Below, piece by piece: positions 16,946 through 25,754 of a stretch of 64,000 nucleotides of DNA (within the stretch, counting starts at the first letter, position 1; every line of letters starts with the position of its first letter). Source of the stretch: Inquilinus limosus. Its GTDB lineage: Bacteria; Pseudomonadota; Alphaproteobacteria; DSM-16000; Inquilinaceae. The notes beneath the pieces were generated by a model that worked only from the letters and a program-made list of their open reading frames with translations, had not been told where the DNA came from and did no database searches. The stretch spans positions 26,816-90,815 of the forward strand of contig NZ_NHON01000004.1 of assembly GCF_002195995.1 (NCBI RefSeq), in the 5' to 3' direction. A program made the position numbers and the translations under genes.

Positions 16946-18442
16946 ATGGCACATCCGCTCAAGCCCGCCCTGCTGGGCGCGGCGCTGGCCTTCGCCCTGG
17001 CCCTCCCGGCCACGGCGGAGGCGAAGGACCGGTTCGTGGTCGACCTGGTCAACGAGCCGTCGACGCTGGACCCGCAACTGCAGTGGAACCCGGACAGCTA
17101 CTACGTCTACCGCAACATCTTCGACAACCTGGTCACCCGCGACGACAAGGGCGGGATCGTCCCGCAGATCGCGACGGAATGGAAGACGCTGTCCGACACC
17201 CGGGTCGAGTTCGAGATCCGCGACGGCGTCACCTTCCATGACGGCAGCACGCTGACGCCGGAGGATGTCGCCTTCAGCGTCAACCGGATCATCGACCCGA
17301 AGCTGGCCAGCCCGCAGCAGGGCCAGTTCGACAAGATCGTGAAGGCCGAGGCGACCGGGCAGCACAGCGTCGTGCTGACTCTCGCCGGCCCCTACCCCGC
17401 TTTGCTGGCGCAGCTGGTGAAGCTGTCGATCGTGCCGAAGCACGTGGTCGAGGCGGTGGGCAACGATGCCTTCAACCTGAAGCCGGTCGGCAGCGGGCCC
17501 TACAAATTCGACGGCTGGCAGCGCGGCGTCGCCGTCACCCTGACCCGCAACGATGCCTATTGGGGAACGAAGGGCCCGTTCGCGACCGCGGTGTTCCGCG
17601 CCGTGCCCGACGCTGCCACCCGGCTGGCCGATGTCGAGGCCGGCAGCGCCGATCTGGCGGTGTCGCTCGATTCCGACCTGGCCGGCCAGCTCGAGGCCTC
17701 GGGCAAGGGCAAGCGGCTCTACACCCTGACCGAGCGGCTGGCCTATCTGCGGCTGAACCCGACGAAGCCGCCCTTCGACGACAAGCGGCTGCGCCAGGCC
17801 GTGGCCTATGCCGTCGACAAGGAGGGCATCACCCAGGGCATCCTCGGCGGGCTGGACAAGCCGATCGGCCAGATGGTGACGCCGGCGCATTTCGGCTGGT
17901 TCGAGGACATCCCCGGCCTGCCCTTCGACCCGGACAAGGCCAAGGCCCTGGTGGCCGAGGTCGGCGGGTCGCCGAAGGTCGAGATTGCCACCGGCGCGTT
18001 CTTCGACCAGCGCGTGGTCCAGGCGATCCAGCAGGAGCTGGCCGATGTCGGCTTCGACGCCAGCATCAACCTGGTCGATACCCCGACCTTCCTGAAGCTG
18101 ATCCAGCAGGGCGCCCAGGGCGGCCCAACCCTGGCCGTCAGCCGGTCCTCCTGCGCCTGCCAGGATGCCGACGGGGCGCTGTACCAGCTGTTCCATTCCG
18201 GCAATCCCTGGACGATCGTCGAGAACAAGGAGGTCGATGGCTGGCTGGACGACGCCCGGTCGACGCTGGACAGCGACAGGCGGCTGACCGATTACCGCAA
18301 GGTCAGCACCTTCATCGCCACCGAGCTGCCGGTGGTGCCGCTGTTCCAGACCGTGGCGATCTACGGCGCCGCCAAGCCGCTGCAATGGACCCCGACGCCG
18401 AATGAGAGCCTGTTCCTGAACCGCATGTCCTGGTCGGAATGA
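16946..18442 (+). CDS. Family 5 (peptide-type) ABC importer binding protein, copy 2
   Basis: Paralogue of the preceding protein, 498 residues, with its own signal peptide (LAFALALPATAEAKDR). Long blocks are identical at residue level between the two, for example around PQLQWNPDSYYVYRNIFDN and LAQLVKLSIVPKHVVEAVGN, and both keep SCACQDADG. Divergence is concentrated in the second lobe (for instance IGQMVTPAHFGWFEDIPG versus VAELLTPAHVGWTEGIEG), consistent with a recent tandem duplication followed by ligand-site drift. Two binding proteins sharing one DppBCDF system would widen substrate range. Confidence 0.93.
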   Translation: MAHPLKPALLGAALAFALALPATAEAKDRFVVDLVNEPSTLDPQLQWNPDSYYVYRNIFDNLVTRDDKGGIVPQIATEWKTLSDTRVEFEIRDGVTFHDGSTLTPEDVAFSVNRIIDPKLASPQQGQFDKIVKAEATGQHSVVLTLAGPYPALLAQLVKLSIVPKHVVEAVGNDAFNLKPVGSGPYKFDGWQRGVAVTLTRNDAYWGTKGPFATAVFRAVPDAATRLADVEAGSADLAVSLDSDLAGQLEASGKGKRLYTLTERLAYLRLNPTKPPFDDKRLRQAVAYAVDKEGITQGILGGLDKPIGQMVTPAHFGWFEDIPGLPFDPDKAKALVAEVGGSPKVEIATGAFFDQRVVQAIQQELADVGFDASINLVDTPTFLKLIQQGAQGGPTLAVSRSSCACQDADGALYQLFHSGNPWTIVENKEVDGWLDDARSTLDSDRRLTDYRKVSTFIATELPVVPLFQTVAIYGAAKPLQWTPTPNESLFLNRMSWSE

Positions 18443-18461
18443 GGGAGGATCAGCGCCCGGC

Positions 18462-19388
18462 ATGACCGCCTTCCTGCTCCGCCGCCTGGGCCAGGCGCTG
18501 CTGACGATCTTCGGCGTCGCCACGCTGATCTTCTTCCTGCAGCGCCTGACCGGCGACCCGACCTACCTGCTGGTGCCGGACACCGCGACCCAGGCGGATA
18601 TCGACGCGCTGCGCCACGCGCTGGGCTTCGACCGGCCGCTGTGGGTGCAGTACCTGTCCTTCCTGGGCGAGATCACGCGCTTCGATCTCGGCCGGTCGGT
18701 GGTGCAGAACGTGCCGGTGGCCGACATCATCGCCTCGCGCCTGCCCTACACCCTGGCGCTGGCCGCCGGGGCGCTGCTGGTCGCCTGCGGCATCGGCATC
18801 CCGGCCGGGGTGGCGCTGGCCCTGTGGCGCGACCGCTGGGTCGCGCGGATCCTGGCCGGGCTGGTGCTGGCGGCGCAGAGCATGCCGACCTTCTGGAGCG
18901 GCATCCTGATGATCCTGGTCTTCGCCGTCACGCTGGGCTGGCTGCCGCCCTCCTCCACCGGCGGGATCGACCATCTGGTGATGCCGTCGGTGGCGCTGGG
19001 GCTGCTGAGCATGGCGACCTTCGCCCGGGTGACGCGGACCGCCCTGCTGGAGGAGCTGTCGAAGGATTATGTCCGCACCGCCCGCGCCCGCGGCGCCGGC
19101 ACCGGCCGCCTGCTGCTGCGCCACCTGGCCCGCAACGCCTCGATCCCGGTGATCACGGTCGCGGGCCTCGAGGTCTCGAACCTGCTGGCCGGCGCGGTGA
19201 TCGTCGAGACCGTGTTCGCCTGGCCCGGGCTGGGGCAGCTGACGGTGCAGTCGATCCTGGCCCGCGACTTCCCGATCGTGCAGGGCGTCGTGCTGCTCGG
19301 TTCCTTCGTCACCGTCGCGCTGAACCTGCTGACCGACCTGCTGTACACCGCGGTCGACCCGCGCATCCGGCTAGGGAGCGCGCGATGA
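18462..19388 (+). CDS. dppB: Peptide-type ABC importer permease DppB
   Basis: Inner-membrane permease, 308 residues. Features are the DppB start FLLRRLGQALLTIFGVATLIF, RLTGDPTYLLVPDTATQADI, the membrane region LPYTLALAAGALLVACGIGI and the coupling loop LSKDYVRTARARGAGTGRLL (about residue 200), followed by ETVFAWPGLGQLTVQSILARDFPIVQG. The symbol reflects family type rather than proven dipeptide specificity. It overlaps the next permease by four bases (ATGA). Confidence 0.92.
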   Translation: MTAFLLRRLGQALLTIFGVATLIFFLQRLTGDPTYLLVPDTATQADIDALRHALGFDRPLWVQYLSFLGEITRFDLGRSVVQNVPVADIIASRLPYTLALAAGALLVACGIGIPAGVALALWRDRWVARILAGLVLAAQSMPTFWSGILMILVFAVTLGWLPPSSTGGIDHLVMPSVALGLLSMATFARVTRTALLEELSKDYVRTARARGAGTGRLLLRHLARNASIPVITVAGLEVSNLLAGAVIVETVFAWPGLGQLTVQSILARDFPIVQGVVLLGSFVTVALNLLTDLLYTAVDPRIRLGSAR

Positions 19389-20248
19389 CCGCCGCCGTCG
19401 ACACATCTCCGGCCCCGGCCGCCAGGCGCAACCCGCTGCGGCGCGCCCTGCCCTTCATCATCCTACTGGCGCTGTTCGCCCTGGCCGCCATCCTGGCGCC
19501 GCTGGTGGCGCCCTACGACCCGAACGCGCAGAACCTGCTGGGCCGGCTGAAACCGCCCGGCACCGTTGCCCGCAACGTCCACTACCTGCTGGGCAGCGAC
19601 GAGCTCGGCCGCGACCTGCTGAGCCGGCTGGTCTGGGGCGCACGGGTCTCGCTGCTGGTCGCGGTGCTGTCGGTGCTGATCTCCGGCGTCATCGGCACCG
19701 TGCTCGGCATGCTCGCCGGCTATCTGCGCGGGCCGGTCGAGATGGTGGTGATGCGGGTGGTCGACGTGTTCCTGTCGGTCCCCGCCATCCTGCTGGCGAT
19801 CATCACCGTCGCCGTGGTCGGCCCCGGCCTCTTGAACGTCATCCTGGTGCTGGCCCTGACGCGCTGGCCGCGCTACGCCCGCGTCGCCTACGGCCAGACG
19901 CTGGCGATCGCCGGCCGGCCCTATGTCCGGCTGTCCGCCTTCATGGGCGCCGGTCCGTTCCGCGTCCTGTTCCGCCACATCCTGCCGAACATCCTGGGCG
20001 CCGTGACCGTGGTCGCGACGCTGGAGTTCGGGCTGATGGTGCTGTTCGAGGCCGGGCTGTCCTTCCTCGGCCTCGGCGTGCAGCCGCCGACCGCGAGCTG
20101 GGGCGCGATGCTGTCGACCGGCCGCAACTACGTCGCCACCGCCTGGTGGATCGCGACCTTCCCCGGCCTCTGCCTGTTTCTGCTGGTGCTCGCCGCCAAC
20201 CTGATCGGCGACGCGCTCCGCGACCGTCTCGACCCCCACAGCCGATGA
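19385..20248 (+). CDS. dppC: Peptide-type ABC importer permease DppC
   Basis: Partner permease, 287 residues. The N-terminal OppC-type segment FIILLALFALAAILAPLVAP is followed by the family motif HYLLGSDELGRDLLSRLVWG (about residues 63-82). The coupling loop YVRLSAFMGAGPFRVLFRHI precedes FEAGLSFLGLGVQPPTASWG. Its ATG overlaps the dppB stop, and its own stop overlaps a possible upstream start of the SDR gene, so the whole block is tightly coupled. Confidence 0.93.
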   Translation: MTAAVDTSPAPAARRNPLRRALPFIILLALFALAAILAPLVAPYDPNAQNLLGRLKPPGTVARNVHYLLGSDELGRDLLSRLVWGARVSLLVAVLSVLISGVIGTVLGMLAGYLRGPVEMVVMRVVDVFLSVPAILLAIITVAVVGPGLLNVILVLALTRWPRYARVAYGQTLAIAGRPYVRLSAFMGAGPFRVLFRHILPNILGAVTVVATLEFGLMVLFEAGLSFLGLGVQPPTASWGAMLSTGRNYVATAWWIATFPGLCLFLLVLAANLIGDALRDRLDPHSR

Positions 20249-20256
20249 GGAACCCC

Positions 20257-21042
20257 ATGAACATCCCCAGCGATCTGACCGGCAAGCGCGTGGTGGTGAC
20301 CGGCGCCTGCGGCGTGGTGGGCAGCTGGATCGCCGCCGCCTTCGCCGAGGCCGGCGCCAGCCTGTGCCTGACCGACACGTCGGAGGCGGATCTCGACCGC
20401 CTGGCGATGAACCTGAAGGGCGACCGCTTCACCGTCGCCGCCGACCTGCGCAAGGCCGAGGAGATCGAGGCGCTGGCCGCCGAGGTCGCGGTCCGCTGGG
20501 GCACGGCGGACATCCTGGTCAACAATGCCGGCGTCTATCCCAGCGGCTTCCTGCTCGACATCGATGTCGAGGAATGGGACCGGATCTTCGAGGTCAATGT
20601 CCGCGCGCCCTTCCTGTTGAGCCGCGCCCTGGCGAAGCAGATGATCGCGGCCAAGGTGCCCGGCAGCATCATCAACATCTCCTCCGGCGCGTCGCGCAAG
20701 ATGCGGCGGACCGTAGTGCCCTACTGCGTCTCCAAGACCGCGCTGGACCGGCTGACCAAAGGCTTCGCGCTGGAGCTGGCGGAGTTCGGCATCCGGGTCA
20801 ACGCGGTCGAGCCCGGCTTCATCGCCGGCAGCAAGGTCAGCCTGCTGACCCAGGAGCATGTCGAGGCCACCAGCGGGTCGATCCCTCTGGGCCGCCCCTC
20901 CTCCGCCGCGGATGTCGGCAACGCCGTGCTGTTCCTGGCCAGCGACGCCGCTGCCTACATGACCGGGTCGACCATGACCGTCGACGGAGGCAACTCGATC
21001 GGGTCGATGGCCGTGTACCAGGCCAAGAAGTCGCCGCTGTAA
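20257..21042 (+). CDS. Short-chain dehydrogenase/reductase (SDR)
   Basis: NAD(P)-dependent oxidoreductase, 261 residues. The Rossmann motif is VVVTGACGVVGSW (about residues 11-23), followed by ILVNNAGVYPSG (about 86), the catalytic serine in NISSGASRK (about 143) and YCVSKTALDR with the catalytic Tyr and Lys (about 157-161). I chose the ATG at 20257 because GAGGA lies just upstream; an ATG four codons earlier overlaps the dppC stop and is possible. It lies between the permeases and the deacetylase, so it probably acts on the imported compound or its product. Confidence 0.9.
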   Translation: MNIPSDLTGKRVVVTGACGVVGSWIAAAFAEAGASLCLTDTSEADLDRLAMNLKGDRFTVAADLRKAEEIEALAAEVAVRWGTADILVNNAGVYPSGFLLDIDVEEWDRIFEVNVRAPFLLSRALAKQMIAAKVPGSIINISSGASRKMRRTVVPYCVSKTALDRLTKGFALELAEFGIRVNAVEPGFIAGSKVSLLTQEHVEATSGSIPLGRPSSAADVGNAVLFLASDAAAYMTGSTMTVDGGNSIGSMAVYQAKKSPL

Positions 21043-21053
21043 GGAGGCCCCCG

Positions 21054-21944
21054 ATGGTCCAGCCCTGGCCGCGCTACCAATGGCCGCAAGGCCGCGACAG
21101 CGCCTTCTGCTTCACCGTCGATGTCGACGCGGATTCGCCCTATCTGTGGCAGCAGCGGGCGCCGGAGGCGACGCGGTCGCTGGGCCAGCTGGAGCAGCGG
21201 CGCTTCGGCCCGCGCCTCGGGATCTGGCGGCTGCTGGACCTGCTGGACCGCTTCGGCATCAAGGGCAGCTTCTTTGTCCCCGGCGCGGTGGCCGAGGCCA
21301 ATCCCGAGCTGCTGCCCGCCTTCCTGGAGCGCGGCCACGAGATCGGGCTGCACGGCTTCTTCCACGAGATCGTGGCGCAGAGCAGCGACGCCGAGTTCAC
21401 CGGCGCGCTGGAGGCGGCGATCGAGGTGTTCCGCCGTCAGACCGGCGCGGTGCCGAAGGGCTTCCGCTCCCCGGCCTGGGAAATGACGCCGCACATGCTG
21501 GCCGAGATCCGCCGGCACGGCTTCTGGGACAGCTCGCTGGCGGGCGCGGACCACCCCTATGAGATCGACGGCGTGGTCGAGGTGCCGGTGCAATGGGCGA
21601 TCGACGACGCCGTGTTCTTCAAGTTTTCCGGCGGCGGCACCGACCAGTGGCCGCCCGAGGCGCCGGGCCCGATCCTGGAGGGCTGGCTGGACGAGTGGGA
21701 AGGCCTGCGCCGCCTGAACGGCCTGTTCATGCTGACGGTCCATGACTGGATCTCCGGCCGCGCCCAGCGGCTGCGCCTGCTGGAGCGGCTGCTGGAGCAG
21801 GTCACGGCCGCGCCCGGCGTCTGGATCGCAACGGTCGGCGAGGTCGCGGCGTATCAAGCCGGCTCTGCCAATGCCGGGCGGTTCGTCGCCGCGTCGGACA
21901 TCCCCGGCCCGGTCGAGCCGCGCCGCTTCGGGCGCAAGGCATGA
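21054..21944 (+). CDS. Polysaccharide deacetylase (NodB homology, PuuE/HpPgdA-like)
   Basis: Carbohydrate-esterase-4-like deacetylase or amidohydrolase, 296 residues. The metal/base aspartates are in FTVDVDADSPY (about residue 21), the HGFFHE motif supplies the two His ligands (about 102-106), and GFRSPAWEMTPHM (about 139) is typical of the subgroup with PuuE allantoinase and peptidoglycan deacetylase HpPgdA. A late LTVHDWISGR completes the site. No signal peptide, so it is cytoplasmic. AAGGAGG overlaps the SDR stop and precedes the ATG by six bases. It would deacylate or open an imported amide; the exact substrate is unknown. Confidence 0.87.
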   Translation: MVQPWPRYQWPQGRDSAFCFTVDVDADSPYLWQQRAPEATRSLGQLEQRRFGPRLGIWRLLDLLDRFGIKGSFFVPGAVAEANPELLPAFLERGHEIGLHGFFHEIVAQSSDAEFTGALEAAIEVFRRQTGAVPKGFRSPAWEMTPHMLAEIRRHGFWDSSLAGADHPYEIDGVVEVPVQWAIDDAVFFKFSGGGTDQWPPEAPGPILEGWLDEWEGLRRLNGLFMLTVHDWISGRAQRLRLLERLLEQVTAAPGVWIATVGEVAAYQAGSANAGRFVAASDIPGPVEPRRFGRKA

Positions 21945-23491
21945 CCGTGGACGGCCGCAAGACCGAGATCCGCAGCCGCCACGGCCTGGTCGCGGCCCAG
22001 CATCGCTACGCGGCGGAAGCCGGCGCGGCGGTGCTGGCCCGCGGCGGCAACGCCATGGATGCGGCGGTGGTGGCGGCGCTGGTGCTGAGCGTGGTCGAGC
22101 CCTGGCTGTCCGGCATCGGCGGCGGCGGCTTCCTGCTGCATGCCGATGGCAGCACGGGCGCGGTCTCGACGCTGGATTTCAACGTCCGCGCCCCGGCGGC
22201 GCTGGACCCGGCCGACTATCCGCTGGCGGGGGCGGACACCGGCAACTGGTTCCAGTGGCCGTCGGTGGTCGAGGACCGCAACCTGATCGGCGGCCCCTCG
22301 ATCTGCATCCCCGGCGCGATCGCCGGTCTGGCGGAGGCGCTGGAGCGCTTCGGCAGCATCGGCTGGGCCGAGGCGCTGGCGCCGGCCATCGACCATGCCG
22401 AGCGCGGGCTGGAGATCGACTGGTACGCCGCCTTCTGCCTCTCGATCGAGGCGCATGCGCTGGCCCGCTTCGCGCCGACGGCCGCGCTGCTGCTGGACGG
22501 CGGCGAGGCGCCGAAGGCGGCCGAGGGCAAGCACCGCCCGATGCTGGCCAAGGCGCGGATGCTGCGGCGCCTGGCGCAGGCAGGCGCCCGCGACTTCTAC
22601 GAGGGCGAGACCGCGCGCGACTTGGCCGCCGACCTGGCCGAGGCCGGGTCCCGCATCACCGCCGCCGACCTCGCCGCCTACCGGCCGCGCTGGGCCGAGC
22701 CGCTGCGCGGCGCCTATCGCGGCCGCGACGTCTGGGCCATGCCGGGGCTGAGCGGCGGCCCCAGCCTGCTGGCGGCGCTGGAGCTGCTGGCGCCGCGCAC
22801 CGCCTGGGGCGACCGGCCGGATGCGCGGGCGGCGCTGGCCTATGCCCGCGCGGCGCGCGAGGCCTATCGCCGGCGCCTGACCGGCATGGGCCATGCCGGC
22901 CTGTCCCGCGACCCCGGCTGCACCAGCCATGTCAGCGTCGTCGACGCGCAGGGCAACATGGTCTCGCTGACCAACACGCTCCTGTCCCGCTTCGGGTCGA
23001 AGGTGGTGCTGCCGCAGGCGGGCATCCTGATGAACAACGGCATGATGTGGTTCGATCCGCGGCCGGGCCAGCCGAACTCGATGGCCGGGGGCGCCCAGCC
23101 GCTGGCCAATATGTGCCCTCTGATCCTGGGCCGCGACGGCCGGCCGGAGCTGGCGATCGGCGCCGCCGGCGGCCGGTCGATCTTCCCGGCGCTGCTGCAG
23201 CTGATCTCCTATGTTGTCGATTACGGCATGACGCTGGAGGAGGCGTTCCACACCCCGCGCGTCGATGCCAGCACGCCGACCATCAAGGTGAACGCGGCCG
23301 CGGCCCCGGACGTCGCCGCCACGGTGGCGCGCGACTTCCCGGTGCAGATCGTCGAGGACACGCTGTATCCGGTGAACTTCGCCATCGCCTCCGCCGCCGC
23401 GCGCGACCCGGCGATCGGCGAGACGGTGGGCATGGCGCACCCGACCAGCCCCTGGTCCGGCGTCGCGGTCGGAGGGCCGGCCGATGCCTGA
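21941..23491 (+). CDS. Gamma-glutamyltransferase family hydrolase without signal peptide
   Basis: Ntn hydrolase of the GGT family, 516 residues. The N-terminal half shows GNAMDAAVVAALVLSVVEP and SGIGGGGFLL. Autocleavage would occur before Thr328 in GCTSHVSVVDAQGN, the start of the small subunit, followed by LTNTLLSRFGSKVVLP and the oxyanion-type GGAAG-like IGAAGGRSIFPALLQ. Unlike periplasmic GGTs it has no leader, resembling cytoplasmic YwrD-type members. It overlaps the deacetylase by four bases (ATGA) and dppD by eight. Context suggests hydrolysis of imported gamma-glutamyl compounds. Confidence 0.9.
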   Translation: MTVDGRKTEIRSRHGLVAAQHRYAAEAGAAVLARGGNAMDAAVVAALVLSVVEPWLSGIGGGGFLLHADGSTGAVSTLDFNVRAPAALDPADYPLAGADTGNWFQWPSVVEDRNLIGGPSICIPGAIAGLAEALERFGSIGWAEALAPAIDHAERGLEIDWYAAFCLSIEAHALARFAPTAALLLDGGEAPKAAEGKHRPMLAKARMLRRLAQAGARDFYEGETARDLAADLAEAGSRITAADLAAYRPRWAEPLRGAYRGRDVWAMPGLSGGPSLLAALELLAPRTAWGDRPDARAALAYARAAREAYRRRLTGMGHAGLSRDPGCTSHVSVVDAQGNMVSLTNTLLSRFGSKVVLPQAGILMNNGMMWFDPRPGQPNSMAGGAQPLANMCPLILGRDGRPELAIGAAGGRSIFPALLQLISYVVDYGMTLEEAFHTPRVDASTPTIKVNAAAAPDVAATVARDFPVQIVEDTLYPVNFAIASAAARDPAIGETVGMAHPTSPWSGVAVGGPADA

Positions 23492-24641
23492 GGCGCTGCC
23501 CCTTCTCGCCATCGACGGCTTGAGGGTCGCCATCGGCGGCCGGTCCGTGGTCGACGGCGTGTCGCTGTCGATCGGCCGCGGCGAGGTGCTGGCCCTGGTC
23601 GGCGAAAGCGGCTGCGGCAAGAGCCTGACCGCCCTGTCGGTGCTGCGCCTGCTGCCCGCCGCCGCCCGCATCGCCGGCGGCACCGTGGCCATGGACGACA
23701 CCGACCTGCTGGCGCTGGACGAGGCAACGCTGCGCGACCTGCGCGGCAACCGGGTGTCGGTGATCTTCCAGGAGCCGGTGGCGTCGCTGAACCCGCTGGT
23801 GCGGGTCGGCGACCAGGTGGCGGAAAGCCTGCGGCTGCATCGCGGCGCTTCGGCCGCCGAGGCCCGTCGCGAGGCGGTCGCCATGCTGGCGCGGGTCGGC
23901 ATCGCCGATCCGGAGCGGCGGGCCGCGCAGTTCCCGTTCGAGCTGTCGGGCGGCATGTGCCAGCGGGTGATGATCGCGTCGGCCCTGATCTGCCGGCCGG
24001 AGATCCTGATCGCCGACGAGCCGACCACGGCGCTGGACGTCACCATCCAGGCGCAGATCCTGGACCTGCTGAAGACCCTGCGGGCCGAGGCCGGCAGCGC
24101 CATCCTGCTGATCACCCACGATATGGGCGTGGTGGCCGACATGGCCGACCGGGTGGCGGTGATGTATGGCGGCACGGTGGTCGAGAGCGGGCCGGTCGAC
24201 GCCCTCTTCGACGCCCCCGCCCACCCCTACACCAAGCTGCTGCTGGCCACCGTGCCGCGCCTCGACGGGCCGCGGCGGGAGGAGCTGAAGACCATCGCCG
24301 GCGCGGTGCCGGACGCGGCGAGCTGGCCGCAGGGCTGCCGCTTCCGCACCCGCTGCCCGCTGGCCGACGAGCGCTGCGCCGAGACCCCGCCGCTGGAGCC
24401 GGCGCGGCACGCCGGCATGAATGGAAAGGCCGGTGCCTCCCCCTCACCCGAAATCGCTGACGCGATTTCGACCTCTCCCCGGGGGAGAGGTGAAGAAGCC
24501 CTCTCCCCCGGGGAGAGGGAGGGGCCCGGCGCGCAGCGACGGGAGGGTGAGGGGGAGCAGGCCTCTCCATCGCGAACCAATCCGGCAACAGACCATTTGG
24601 CCGCATGCTGGCACAGCAATCGCGTAGGGGAGCTGGCATGA
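23484..24641 (+). CDS. dppD: Peptide-type ABC importer ATP-binding protein DppD with an embedded palindromic element
   Basis: ATPase of 385 residues. Walker A is GESGCGKS (about residues 46-53), the Q loop is in [12 protein letters not shown], the signature is [10 protein letters not shown], Walker B is ILIADEP and the switch His is in LLITHDMG. The oligopeptide-type C-terminus with [16 protein letters not shown] (iron-sulphur-like cysteines) is interrupted after about residue 317 by about 41 residues encoded by a dispersed palindromic repeat (24436-24558). The expected ending DHLAACWH then resumes in frame. This makes the protein about 40-50 residues longer than usual. It overlaps dppF by four bases. 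Confidence 0.92.
   Translation: MPEALPLLAIDGLRVAIGGRSVVDGVSLSIGRGEVLALVGESGCGKSLTALSVLRLLPAAARIAGGTVAMDDTDLLALDEATLRDLRGNRVSVIFQEPVASLNPLVRVGDQVAESLRLHRGASAAEARREAVAMLARVGIADPERRAAQFPFELSGGMCQRVMIASALICRPEILIADEPTTALDVTIQAQILDLLKTLRAEAGSAILLITHDMGVVADMADRVAVMYGGTVVESGPVDALFDAPAHPYTKLLLATVPRLDGPRREELKTIAGAVPDAASWPQGCRFRTRCPLADERCAETPPLEPARHAGMNGKAGASPSPEIADAISTSPRGRGEEALSPGEREGPGAQRREGEGEQASPSRTNPATDHLAACWHSNRVGELA
24436..24558. repeat. Palindromic repeat inserted in frame inside dppD
   Basis: About 123 bp of nested inverted repeats: outer arms CTCCCCCTCACCC and GGGTGAGGGGGAG, and inner CCTCTCCCC/GGGGAGAGG units, with an ATCGCTGACGCGAT-type centre on one side. It resembles the GC-rich arms at 5414-5579. 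It keeps the dppD frame open and adds a low-complexity Gly/Glu/Arg/Ser/Pro stretch near the C-terminus, comparable to in-gene palindromic elements known from Rickettsia. Confidence 0.85.
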
Positions 24642-25609
24642 CCGGAGCCCCGCTCCTCTCGGTCCGCGACCTCGCGGTGCATTTCCCGATCCGGGGCGGC
24701 GCGGCCAAGGGCGCCGTGGTCAAGGCGGTGGACGGCATCTCGCTGGAGCTCGAGGCCGGCCGCACCCTGGCGCTGGTGGGCGAAAGCGGCTGCGGCAAGT
24801 CGACCACCGGCTACGCCATCCTGGGGCTGGAGCGGGCGACGCGCGGCAGCGTGGCCTTCGAGGGCCGCGACGTCACCCACGCCGCCCCAGCCGAGCGCCG
24901 CGCCTTGGCCGGCGCCATGCAGATCGTGTTCCAGGACCCCAGCGCGGCGCTGGACCCGAAGATGCGGATCGGCGCCAGCATCGCCGAGCCGCTGGCGATC
25001 CGCGGCACGTCGGGCGCGGAACGCCGCCGCCGGGTCGCCGAGCTGCTGGACCTGGTCGGCCTGCCCGCCGGCTACGCCCAGCGCACCCCCAACGAGCTGT
25101 CGGGCGGGCAGCGCCAGCGGGTGGTGATCGCCCGCGCCTTGGCGCTGTCGCCAAAGCTGCTGGTGTGCGACGAACCAGTCTCGGCGCTGGACGTCTCGAT
25201 CCGCTCGCAGATCCTGAACCTGCTGGTGCGGCTGCAGGACCAGCTCGGCCTGGCCTATCTGTTCATCAGCCACGATTTGTCGGTGGTCCGCCACATCGCC
25301 GACCGGGTGGCGGTGATGTATCTCGGCACCATCGTCGAGCAGGGTGACACCGATGCCGTCTTCGCGGCGCCGCGCCACCCTTACACCGAGGCCCTGCTGT
25401 CGGCGATCCCGCTGCCCGACCCGCGGGCGCAGCGTCAGCGCCGCAAGATCATCCTGTCCGGCGACCTGCCGAGCCCGCTGGCGGCGCCCGCCGGCTGCCC
25501 CTTCGTCAGCCGCTGCCCGATCCGGGTCGAGGATTGCGCCGCCATCCGCCCGGCGCTGCGCCCGGCCGAAGGCGGCACCGAGGCCGCCTGCCTGGTGCGG
25601 GCGGGGTGA
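24638..25609 (+). CDS. dppF: Peptide-type ABC importer ATP-binding protein DppF
   Basis: Second ATPase, 323 residues, normal for DppF/OppF. Walker A is GESGCGKS (about residues 48-55), the Q loop [12 protein letters not shown], signature [10 protein letters not shown], Walker [13 protein letters not shown], switch [11 protein letters not shown], and the C-terminal [14 protein letters not shown] cysteine cluster. The ATG at 24638 overlaps the dppD stop (ATGA); the earlier in-frame ATG at 24605 lies inside dppD and lacks family sequence. It ends the operon and is followed by a strong hairpin. Confidence 0.94.
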   Translation: MTGAPLLSVRDLAVHFPIRGGAAKGAVVKAVDGISLELEAGRTLALVGESGCGKSTTGYAILGLERATRGSVAFEGRDVTHAAPAERRALAGAMQIVFQDPSAALDPKMRIGASIAEPLAIRGTSGAERRRRVAELLDLVGLPAGYAQRTPNELSGGQRQRVVIARALALSPKLLVCDEPVSALDVSIRSQILNLLVRLQDQLGLAYLFISHDLSVVRHIADRVAVMYLGTIVEQGDTDAVFAAPRHPYTEALLSAIPLPDPRAQRQRRKIILSGDLPSPLAAPAGCPFVSRCPIRVEDCAAIRPALRPAEGGTEAACLVRAG

Positions 25610-25625
25610 CGACGGGCGATCGAAG

Positions 25626-25666
25626 GCCCGGCCCGGGGCATGGTGGGGGTTAGCCCCGGGCCGGGC
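25626..25666. terminator. Strong hairpin between convergent operons
   Basis: A perfect 14-bp stem (GCCCGGCCCGGGGC at 25626-25639 and its reverse complement at 25653-25666) with a 13-nt loop lies 16 bp after dppF and before the end of the convergent minus-strand operon. There is no U tract, so it is terminator-like rather than a classical intrinsic terminator. Confidence 0.55.
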
Positions 25667-25754
25667 TGGGCACTCGGGGAAGTGTGAGCGCCGCTGATGT
25701 GACGATTCCGGACGGCGATCTCTTCCATCATTTCGGCCGAGCGAAGCGATCCGG

